A program made the position numbers and the translations under genes. A model generated the notes under the pieces. The model made no database searches. It was not told the DNA's origin and was given only the letters and a program-made list of their open reading frames with translations. Shown here one piece after another: positions 26,431-33,461 of a stretch of DNA of 64,000 nt (position 1 is its first letter; every line of letters begins with the position of its first letter). The DNA is taken from positions 186,001 to 250,000 of the forward strand of contig NZ_BCWB01000017.1 of assembly GCF_001592045.1 (NCBI RefSeq). The letters are read 5' to 3'. The stretch comes from Thermobifida fusca NBRC 14071 = JCM 3263 (GTDB taxonomy: Bacteria > Actinomycetota > Actinomycetes > Streptosporangiales > Streptosporangiaceae).

Positions 26431-28830
26431 ATGGCAACGAATACGACGCAGGTGCAGCAGAACCTTCCCCTGGAACTCGACAGTTTCGTCGGCCGTGCCC
26501 GCGACCTCGATGCCATCCTCCGTCTGCTGGGGGTCCACCGGGTCGTCACCCTGTGCGGGATGGGAGGGATCGGAAAGACTCGGCTGGCTCTGCGGGCCGC
26601 GGCGCAGGCAGTGGACCGGTTCTCCGACGGCGTGTGGCTGTGCGAAATGTCCGAGACCACGACCCGCGAGGCGGTGGCGGCGCGGATTGCGTGCGTCCTC
26701 GGGGTGCGGAGCGACCACGAGTGCGCTCCCGACCAGGTCCTCGTCGACCTGCTGCGTTCCCGCCGCCTGCTGCTGGTGTTGGACAACTGCGAGCACGCGG
26801 TCCAGCACGTCGCTTCCGTGATCGAGCAGCTGCTGCCCCGCTGCCCGAACGTCTCTTTCCTGGTGACCAGCCGGGAACCGCTGCATATCGAAGGGGAGGC
26901 GCTGTGGCGGGTCCCGCCGTTGACCGTGCCTGACCCCGGCCACGGGGACCCGCTCGAAGCGGAATCCGTCCAGTTGTTCGTGGACCGGGCCCGCGCGCAT
27001 GCCCACGATTTCACCGTGACACCCGAGCGGTTGGAGGCGATCGCGACGATCTGCCGCCGCCTCGACGGCATCCCCTTGGGGATCGAACTGGCTGCCGCCC
27101 GGGTGCGGCTGCTGTCGGTCGCGCAGATCGCCGAACGGCTCCGCGACCGGTTCACCATGCTGACGTACGGCGACCGGAATGCTCCGGTGCGCCAGCGGAC
27201 GCTGCGTGCAGTCCTCGACTGGAGCTACGACATGCTGGACGAGCCGGAGCGGCGGCTGTTGCGCCGGCTGTCCGTGTTCTCCGACTGGGATCTGGACTTG
27301 GCTGAACGGGTCTGCGCGGATGAGAGCCTGCCCGCGCACTGCCTGTTGGACTTGATGGTCTCGCTGGTGGACCGTTCCTTAGTCACCGTGGTCGGGGAAG
27401 TCCAGGGCCGGATGCGGTACCGGATGCTGGACACGATCCGGCAGTACGCGTTAGCCCGGCTGGCGGAGAGCGGGGAGGAGACGCGGCTGCGGCTGCGCCA
27501 CCGGGAGCAGGTCCTGGCGCTCGCTGAAGAGCTGGCGCACTATGCCGTCGCCGGGTACGGCGTCTCGTGGGAGCAGCGGTTCTCCGCGTTCCAGCGGGTG
27601 TGCGCGGAGCGCGACAATGTGCGGACCGCGCTCACCTGGTCGGCGGAGCGCGGGGACGTTGTTGAAGGGCTGCGGCTGTGTGTGGCGCTGCGCCCGTATT
27701 GGATGGTCAACGGTCTGCTCGCGGAGGGGGCCTATTGGACCGACCGTTTCTTGGCCATGGACTGCGCCGATGAGACGCTGCGCGGGCAGGCGATGGTGCG
27801 CCGGGCTGAACTGGCGTGGGACCGCGCTGACCCGTCTCACGCGGTCACGATCGGCGAGGAAGGGCTCCGGCTCTGCCAGCAGGCGGGGGACCACGGGTCG
27901 GTGGCGCTGGGGTTGAACATTCTGGCGATGAGCGATATCCGCGCGGGACGGTTTGACCGGGCTGAGCAGCGGCTTGCCGAGTCGGTCACGTTGACGCGCG
28001 CCACCGACGACCCGTGGAACGAGGGGATTGCCCGCAGCACCCAGGGGGCGTTGGCGGCCCGGCAGGGCCGGTGGGAGGAGGCCCGGGACCGCTACGAGGA
28101 GGCGCTGACCCTGCTGCGCACGATCGACCACTGGTGGGGGGTGGGGATCACGCTCATCGGCCGGGGCCGGGTCGCGGAAGCGAGCGGGGATCTCCGCGGG
28201 GCAGAGCGGTGCTTCCGGGAGGCTTTGGACATTCAGCGGATGATCGGCGGTCCCCCGGAGCTGGCCCGCTGCCTGGCCGGGGTGGGCCGGGTCTTGGCCA
28301 GTCAGGGCAAGGTCGCGGAAGCCTACCGCTGCCTGCAGGAGAGTCTGACGCTCTGCCACAACACCGGGCAGCGGCTGGGGACGGCCCGCGGACTGCTTGC
28401 GATCGCCAAGGTGGCGCTGGCCGAGGGGCGTGCGGACGAGGCCACCCGGTTGGCGGGGGCGGCGGATGCGCTCCGGGAGCGTTCTGGGCATCCCGCCCCG
28501 CGGAAGAAGTGGCCGCTGCAGGGCGGGACGTTCACGCTGCGGTGGGAGGAGGGCCGCCGCATGGACTCTGACGAGGCGGTCTGTGCCGCTGTGCAGGTGG
28601 CGGAAGCGGGGGCGGCGTCGGATGCTGCTCCGCTGCTCGACGCGGACGAGGCGGTGCTCACCCCGCGGGAGCGCGAGGTGGCCGAGCTGATTGGCCAGGG
28701 GATGAGCAACCGGTCGATTGCGGAACGGCTGTTCATCAGTCCGGCAACAGTGGCCCGGCACGTGGCCAATATCAACACGAAACTGGGGTTCAACTCCCGA
28801 AACCAGATCGCTGCGTGGATCAACCGTTGA
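26431..28830 (+). CDS. ATPase-LuxR family regulator, second of a tandem pair
   Basis: A 799-residue paralogue of the preceding gene with the same layout: SFVGRARDLDAILRLLGVHR, Walker A GMGGIGKTRLAL, Walker B LLLVLDNCEHAVQ, SFLVTSREPLHIEGEALWRV, a TPR-like middle, and a C-terminal LuxR HTH (LTPREREVAELIGQGMSNRS, ISPATVARHVANINTKLGF). ATG at 26431 with CGGAG close upstream was preferred to earlier starts in non-coding sequence. The pair probably arose by tandem duplication and diverged well. The next gene, a truncated adenylation-domain protein, may be a target, by position only. Confidence 0.88.
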   Translation: MATNTTQVQQNLPLELDSFVGRARDLDAILRLLGVHRVVTLCGMGGIGKTRLALRAAAQAVDRFSDGVWLCEMSETTTREAVAARIACVLGVRSDHECAPDQVLVDLLRSRRLLLVLDNCEHAVQHVASVIEQLLPRCPNVSFLVTSREPLHIEGEALWRVPPLTVPDPGHGDPLEAESVQLFVDRARAHAHDFTVTPERLEAIATICRRLDGIPLGIELAAARVRLLSVAQIAERLRDRFTMLTYGDRNAPVRQRTLRAVLDWSYDMLDEPERRLLRRLSVFSDWDLDLAERVCADESLPAHCLLDLMVSLVDRSLVTVVGEVQGRMRYRMLDTIRQYALARLAESGEETRLRLRHREQVLALAEELAHYAVAGYGVSWEQRFSAFQRVCAERDNVRTALTWSAERGDVVEGLRLCVALRPYWMVNGLLAEGAYWTDRFLAMDCADETLRGQAMVRRAELAWDRADPSHAVTIGEEGLRLCQQAGDHGSVALGLNILAMSDIRAGRFDRAEQRLAESVTLTRATDDPWNEGIARSTQGALAARQGRWEEARDRYEEALTLLRTIDHWWGVGITLIGRGRVAEASGDLRGAERCFREALDIQRMIGGPPELARCLAGVGRVLASQGKVAEAYRCLQESLTLCHNTGQRLGTARGLLAIAKVALAEGRADEATRLAGAADALRERSGHPAPRKKWPLQGGTFTLRWEEGRRMDSDEAVCAAVQVAEAGAASDAAPLLDADEAVLTPREREVAELIGQGMSNRSIAERLFISPATVARHVANINTKLGFNSRNQIAAWINR

Positions 28831-29189
28831 TGTCCGTTTTGTGAAGAGTGGCCTGCGGAGGGAGTGCGTTCTTTTGCGGCACGGCTGCAGCGGGTACGTT
28901 ATGCCTTCACCGGTGGCCCCTTCTTTGAACTGCGGAAAAGCTGTCTACATACCCCCAAACCCGGAATCTACATATGCATATGCACGGGAAAATGCATGTG
29001 CAGACGATTTCTGTGGGGGTAGTCTTTCTTCCGTGCGGTTGTGACGCGCAGAGTACCGCGGTCGGCCCGCACGCCGTTGGGGCGCACCCGTCACGGTGTC
29101 CCCGGTCACCTCATCACGCCCTTGGGCACGCTACGGAGACCACGGCACGCGGTGGGAGGACGGCCGTGGCTCTACTGAGGGCGTCGACC

Positions 29190-29224
29190 GCCGCGGGTTG
29201 CTGTGAGGGGAAGCGACCCGCGGC
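29190..29224 (+). promoter_or_regulatory. Leader hairpin 1
   Basis: GCCGCGGGT (29190-29198) pairs with ACCCGCGGC (29216-29224), with partial inner pairing. It lies about 100 bases upstream of the adenylation-domain-like gene, in its probable leader. Confidence 0.5.
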
Positions 29225-29239
29225 ATTGACCGCGGGACT

Positions 29240-29280
29240 CCCCGGGTTCGCCACGTGGAGGGGGCGTGGCGAACCCGGGG
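29240..29280 (+). promoter_or_regulatory. Leader hairpin 2, 16-bp perfect stem
   Basis: CCCCGGGTTCGCCACG pairs perfectly with CGTGGCGAACCCGGGG around a nine-base loop. There is no T-run. It ends about 35 bases before the GGGGGAGG ribosome binding site of the gene at 29323. It may be an attenuator, a processing site or a terminator that isolates the gene. Confidence 0.55.
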
Positions 29281-29322
29281 CGCGTCCACCGGGGAGGAGC
29301 ACTGGGAAACCGGGGGAGGCAC

Positions 29323-30183
29323 ATGAGGGTCGAGCGACGGCCCTGCACCGGCAGCGAGTCCTCCGTGCACCCGTCGCGCGGAGGACTCCAGAACGGGTCG
29401 CTCATCCACGGCCTGCTGGACCGGTTGCGCTACTGCGTGGACTCCGGCATGGTCGCCGACCACAAGGGGATGCGGATGAGCGGCGCCGAGTTCGCCGGCG
29501 TGGTCTACCGCGCTGCCGCGGGGTTGCGCAGTCGCGGGCTCCACCCGGAAGATGTGGTTGCCGTACTCGCCCCGGTGTCCACCGCCCGGCTCGTCTCCGT
29601 CTGCACTGCCCTGGCGGTGGGGTGCGTGGCCCTCCCCTTGCAGCCGTCCTCAGACGTTGACATTCTCATCAAGGTGCTGGTCGACACGGATGCCCGGATG
29701 ATCCTGGCCACGGGGGAACTCGCTCCCCTGGCGGTCAGGCTGGCGGACTGCTCCCGGGTGCGCCAGGTGGTCTCGTTCGGCGGCGCCCCGGAGACGACAC
29801 CCTTCGCTGACCTGCTCCGCCCGGGTCCGCGGCACAGCAGCTCTGGGACCGTGCCCGGTCCGCACGGCAGCGGTCTCATGGACTACACGGTGCTTCCGGA
29901 CGCTTCTCCTCGCACGGTCTGCCACTCCCCTTGGGAGCTGATCGCCCACTTCCTGCGTCTGAATACCGGGTTGCGTCTTTCTCGGGGGGATACCGTGGTG
30001 CTGGAGAACGGGATGACCGAGTGCGACCGGTACATCCTGGCTGCGGTCGCGCTGTGGAACGGCGCCTCGGTGCTTTCCTTGGCGGATGAGAACGCGACGG
30101 TCGCAGCTACGGCTCTCCGCGCTCACCAGGCCGTGGTCCGGGGAGTCCCGCTGCCGTCTCGCATGAGCCTCCGCCCCGCATGA
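29323..30183 (+). CDS. Truncated acyl-CoA ligase/adenylation-domain-like protein
   Basis: A 286-residue protein resembling only the N-terminal part of ANL-superfamily enzymes. MSGAEFAGVVYRAAAGLRSR and VVAVLAPVSTARLVSVCTAL match the A1-A2 region (substrate loading and aerolysin-like repeat), and DTDARMILATGELA matches the following strand. The P-loop (SGTTGxPKG) should come near DYTVLPDASPRTVCHSPWEL and is absent, as are the adenylate-forming core motifs and the whole C-terminal lid. It is therefore likely catalytically dead, or a decayed gene that still keeps a good frame. ATG at 29323 with GGGGGAGG upstream. Confidence 0.7.
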   Translation: MRVERRPCTGSESSVHPSRGGLQNGSLIHGLLDRLRYCVDSGMVADHKGMRMSGAEFAGVVYRAAAGLRSRGLHPEDVVAVLAPVSTARLVSVCTALAVGCVALPLQPSSDVDILIKVLVDTDARMILATGELAPLAVRLADCSRVRQVVSFGGAPETTPFADLLRPGPRHSSSGTVPGPHGSGLMDYTVLPDASPRTVCHSPWELIAHFLRLNTGLRLSRGDTVVLENGMTECDRYILAAVALWNGASVLSLADENATVAATALRAHQAVVRGVPLPSRMSLRPA

Positions 30184-30226
30184 CACGGCCGGGGCCGCGT
30201 TGGGCTGGCCGCGGCCCCGGCCGTGT
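30183..30226. terminator. Bidirectional terminator, 17-bp stem
   Basis: ACACGGCCGGGGCCGCG pairs perfectly with its complement around a ten-base loop. It sits between the convergent adenylation-like gene and the RsbW-like gene and overlaps the stop codon of the former. Confidence 0.8.
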
Positions 30227-30234
30227 CCCCGCAC

Positions 30235-30729
30235 TCATCGCAGGTCGATCTCGAACCAGGCGACATGGGTGGCCTCAGTCCAGTACTCGCCGCTGCGGGA
30301 GGAGCAGTTCTCGACGATGAGCTTGCCCCGCCCGTACTCGTTCTGGTCTTCCCGACTGATCACGTCGCTCACGTGGGGGTCTTTGCGGCCCTGGTCGGCG
30401 ACTGCCACGCGCACGGTCCGGGAATCGACCCTGATGAACAGGGTCATCACTCCGCCGATCTGACCTGACCGGGAGTGCAGCAGGGCGTTCGTAGCCAGTT
30501 CACTGACCGCGAGCTCGGCGTCGTCCCGGACGTGCTCAGCGCATCCGGTGCGGCCGAGGAACTCGCGGACCCGGGATCGGATGGAGCGGACCGCGGTGAG
30601 GTTGCCGACGCAGCTCCACACCGTGTGGTCAGTGGTCGAACCGGTGTACTCCACGGGGTCGACCACGGGCGCACTGGAGGTATCAGCGGAAGCGAAGGTG
30701 CGCACCTCCTGTGAATCGGTCGTCCCCAT
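30235..30729 (-). CDS. RsbW-like anti-sigma/ATP-binding protein
   Basis: A 164-residue protein with a HATPase_c_2 fold, as in RsbW/SpoIIAB-type anti-sigma kinases common in actinobacteria. The N-box region is DDAELAVSELATNALLHSRS, the G1-like motif is VRVAVADQGRKDPHV, and a G2-like NEYGRGKLIVENCS ends the pocket. The first 40 residues are disordered and Thr/Ser-rich. ATG at 30727-30729. No sigma factor or anti-anti-sigma gene lies beside it, so it is an orphan in this window. It may instead bind ATP without kinase activity. Confidence 0.87.
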   Translation of the reverse strand: MGTTDSQEVRTFASADTSSAPVVDPVEYTGSTTDHTVWSCVGNLTAVRSIRSRVREFLGRTGCAEHVRDDAELAVSELATNALLHSRSGQIGGVMTLFIRVDSRTVRVAVADQGRKDPHVSDVISREDQNEYGRGKLIVENCSSRSGEYWTEATHVAWFEIDLR

Positions 30730-30966
30730 GTCACTCCCATCGCTCTTCGGTGGGACCGCCAGGATCGCACGCCCGCGAAGCCGTCATGGCGGAACTCAAT
30801 AACAGGACAGCACACCAACGGTTTTCCGGATACAGCAGCCCCGCAAAACACGGTCACGTGTCCCGCAGAGGTAGCACAAAGAATTCCACGTCAGGGGCAT
30901 GGATATCCCTTTCGCGCGGCAACGTTCCGGCAACAGCGACCCCCTCCACAGATTCGATACCACCCC

Positions 30967-30998
30967 TTATTCAATAAGCGACTGAATCGTTATTCAAT
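30967..30998. repeat. Direct repeats TTATTCAAT
   Basis: Two copies of the nonamer TTATTCAAT (30967-30975 and 30990-30998) lie 23 bases apart, just upstream of the Fur/Zur-like palindrome. They are unusual in this GC-rich DNA and may be regulator half-sites. Confidence 0.45.
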
Positions 30999-31017
30999 CC
31001 TTTCTCTACTCTGGAAA

Positions 31018-31036
31018 GAAAACGATAATCGTTTCC
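31018..31036. promoter_or_regulatory. Fur/Zur-like palindrome upstream of the CooC-like gene
   Basis: GAAAACGATAATCGTTTCC is a 19-bp inverted repeat with eight of nine arm pairs matching around a central A. The core GATAATC resembles the 7-1-7 boxes of Fur-family metal regulators. It overlaps a possible -10 element (GATAAT) and ends 76 bases before the ATG at 31113, so binding would repress. Confidence 0.5.
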
Positions 31037-31112
31037 AATAGCATGGTGGACACGCACGGTGACCACCGATGGCCGGTACGCCACCATCTCAAGACCAGCA
31101 GAGGGAGTCCGC

Positions 31113-32087
31113 ATGAAGATCGCATTCGTCGGCAAAGGCGGCAGCGGGAAAACCACCCTGTCCGCCCTCTTCTCCCGCTATCTCGCGCACTGCGGCGTCC
31201 CCGTGGTCGCGATCGACGCCGACATCAACCAACACCTCGGCACCGCGCTGGGCGCCTCACCCGCCGAGCTCAGCACGATCCCCCCGCTCGGCAGCCACCT
31301 CACCGACCTCAAAGAGATCCTCCGCGGCCGCAACCCGCGGATCGCCTCCGCGGAGCAGATGGTGAAAACCACCCCGCCCGGGCGGGGTTCCCGGCTCCTC
31401 GACCTCTCCGCAGACAACCCGGTGCACCAGCGCTTCGGCCGCGACATCGGCGGAGTGCTCCTCATGCTCACCGGACCGTTCAGCGAAGACGACCTGGGCG
31501 TCTCCTGCTACCACTCCAAAGTGGGCGCGGTCGAGATGTACCTCAACCACCTGGTGGACGGCCCCGGCGAGTACGTCGTCGTGGACATGACCGCCGGAGC
31601 GGACTCCTTCGCCTCAGGCCTGTTCACCCGCTTCGACGTCACCTTCCTCGTCGCTGAGCCCACGGTGCGCGGAGTCGGCGTCTACCGCCAGTACGTCGAC
31701 TACGCCCGCGACTACGACGTGACCGTGCACGTCATCGGCAACAAAGTGCACGGACCGGACGACGTGGAGTTCCTCCGCGACCACGTCGGCGACGCCCTCA
31801 CCGTCTGCCTCACCCACTCCGGCTTCGTGCGCGCCATGGAGAAAGGACGGTTCCTCGACCTCGCCGAACTGGAAGAGGACAACCTCAAAGCGCTCGCCCG
31901 CATGCGCGACCTCGTGGACGCGGCCGAACAGGACTGGGAGAAGTTCACCCGCCAGACCGTCGAGTTCCACCTGCGCAACGCTGAGAAATGGGCCAACGCC
32001 GCAACCGGGGTCGACCTGGCCGCCCAGGTGGACCCCGAGTTCACCATGGGGCCTGAGGCGCTGGCCGCGTCCCGGCAGTGGTGCTGA
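31113..32087 (+). CDS. CooC/MinD-like P-loop ATPase
   Basis: A 324-residue SIMIBI ATPase of the CooC-like group. The deviant Walker A is VGKGGSGKTTLSALFSRYL near residues 6-16, with the signature Lys; switch I is AIDADINQHLGTALG, the DxDxN feature of CooC-type metal insertion ATPases; the Walker B-like strand is YVVVDMTAGADSFASGLF, and the base-recognition strand is VHVIGNKVHGPDDV. CooC proteins help load nickel into enzymes; here no such enzyme lies nearby. ATG at 31113 with GAGGGA upstream. Its stop codon directly touches the stop of the convergent gene (TGATCA), leaving no spacer. Confidence 0.82.
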   Translation: MKIAFVGKGGSGKTTLSALFSRYLAHCGVPVVAIDADINQHLGTALGASPAELSTIPPLGSHLTDLKEILRGRNPRIASAEQMVKTTPPGRGSRLLDLSADNPVHQRFGRDIGGVLLMLTGPFSEDDLGVSCYHSKVGAVEMYLNHLVDGPGEYVVVDMTAGADSFASGLFTRFDVTFLVAEPTVRGVGVYRQYVDYARDYDVTVHVIGNKVHGPDDVEFLRDHVGDALTVCLTHSGFVRAMEKGRFLDLAELEEDNLKALARMRDLVDAAEQDWEKFTRQTVEFHLRNAEKWANAATGVDLAAQVDPEFTMGPEALAASRQWC

Positions 32088-33461
32088 TCAGCTCCCGTCA
32101 AGCGCCCTGTCCGCCGCCGTATACACCTGCGCCAACCGCTTGGCATCGAGCGGGACCGCGCCGTGGAGCGCGTCCGCGAACATCGGGTGCAGACCGGAGA
32201 AGACCTCCTCGCTGAACTGCGAATAGTAGGGGGTGACCGGCCGGAGCTGGGCGTCGTCGATCGCCAGTCGGATCGTGTCCAAGAGCTGGTTGGCCTGGTT
32301 GTGCCAGGCGTCCTCCCCTGTGATCTCGTAGGAGGCGCACAACTGCGCGGCCTGTTCCGGGGACAGCTTGTTCACGTAGATGTCCTGGCGGGTGGGGGCG
32401 TACCCGCCGCAGTAGAACAGAAGCTGCTGCTGTTCCTCCCCGGTGAGGAAGCGGATGAGGTCGAGCGCGGCTTCCTCGTGGGGGGTTTCCGCTGCCAGCG
32501 CGAGACTCTGCCCGCCTAGGACCGCTCCGGGCAGGGCCTCCACCGCGTACTCGGAGGCATGCCCGGAGTCGTTCTCCGTGGACGCGATGAGCAGTCGGCG
32601 GTACCAGATCGGCCAGTTGCGCATCGCCACCGTCTCCCCGCTGAGGAAGCGGACGTATGCCTCCTCTTCGTTGCTGTCCAACGCGGCAGGGTGGAAGGTG
32701 CCGTCCTCGAAACTGGCTGCGATGAGGTTGAGCGCCTGGTGTTCCGCCCCGTTGCGGTGGATGTCGGCGAGGCGCTGCTCACCGGGGACGATGAGCCTCC
32801 CCTGCTCCCCGGCGACGATCTCCATCGTGTTGACCGTGAACCCCTCGTACTGGGCGAACTGCCCGATGTAGAGGTGGTCGACGTCGGTGCCTTCCGCGGC
32901 GTCCGCGAGCTCTGCGAGGATCTCGTGGAACGTGCGCCCCGCGGTCAGCGACCCCTGGCCGACCAGGTCCCGGCGGTAGTAGAGCATGCCCACGTCCGCG
33001 GTGAAGGGGACCGCGTAGGCCTCATCCTCGTAGGTCACCGACCGGATCAGCTTCTCCCGGAACGTCCCTTCCAGCAGGGCGGTGCCGTCCGCGTCAGGGA
33101 ACCCGTTGGCCTCTGCCCAGCCAGGGCCGATCTCTTTGATCCACCCGGCCTCGGCGAACATGGCGATGAACTGGTTGTCAATGTTGATGATGTCGTACTC
33201 GGGGCTGCCGCTCTGGGCGTCGCGGACCATCTCCGCGTACTGCTCATCGGCGCTCCCCGGCAGTTCCACGAGGTAGGCGCGGTAGCCCTCCTTCTGGTGG
33301 GCTCTGTTCCACTCCTGGATGAGACTGAGGTAGAGGTTGTTGCCGCTGACGTCCCGGCCGGTCGCCAGGTAGATGATCCGGTCCTCCTCCACCTCGCATG
33401 CGGCCGCCGCCAGTACGGCCAGCGCTGCCGCCGCGGCCGCTATCCTCCGCACTTCCCGCAC
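32088..33461 (-). CDS. Extracellular solute-binding lipoprotein
   Basis: A 457-residue family 1 solute-binding protein. The signal peptide (REVRRIAAAAAALAVLAAAAC) ends in a lipobox AAAC, giving a lipid-anchored exported protein. The fold marks are YLATGRDVSGNNLYLSLIQE, DIINIDNQFIAMFAEAGWIK, AVPFTADVGMLYYRRDL and an aromatic-rich C-lobe (LLFYCGGYAPTRQDIYVN). Sugar-type ABC binding proteins look like this, but no permease or ATPase gene accompanies it. The GTG at 33459-33461 overlaps the stop of the upstream VWA gene by one base (TAGTG), so translation is coupled and the two products probably act together. Confidence 0.86.
   Translation of the reverse strand: MREVRRIAAAAAALAVLAAAACEVEEDRIIYLATGRDVSGNNLYLSLIQEWNRAHQKEGYRAYLVELPGSADEQYAEMVRDAQSGSPEYDIINIDNQFIAMFAEAGWIKEIGPGWAEANGFPDADGTALLEGTFREKLIRSVTYEDEAYAVPFTADVGMLYYRRDLVGQGSLTAGRTFHEILAELADAAEGTDVDHLYIGQFAQYEGFTVNTMEIVAGEQGRLIVPGEQRLADIHRNGAEHQALNLIAASFEDGTFHPAALDSNEEEAYVRFLSGETVAMRNWPIWYRRLLIASTENDSGHASEYAVEALPGAVLGGQSLALAAETPHEEAALDLIRFLTGEEQQQLLFYCGGYAPTRQDIYVNKLSPEQAAQLCASYEITGEDAWHNQANQLLDTIRLAIDDAQLRPVTPYYSQFSEEVFSGLHPMFADALHGAVPLDAKRLAQVYTAADRALDGS

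Larger units (their letters stand above)
28831..29322. other. Non-coding interval with structured leader
   Basis: About 490 bases without a convincing gene. The left part is comparatively AT-rich, with a TGCATATGCA/TGCATGTGCA symmetric element near 28975-29003. The right part carries two large hairpins (29190-29224, 29240-29280) immediately before the ribosome binding site of the next gene. Confidence 0.6.
30730..31112. other. AT-rich divergent regulatory interval
   Basis: About 380 bases between the divergent RsbW-like and CooC-like genes. The right half is distinctly AT-rich and carries the TTATTCAAT repeats and the Fur/Zur-like palindrome described separately. No open frame is supported. 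Confidence 0.6.
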
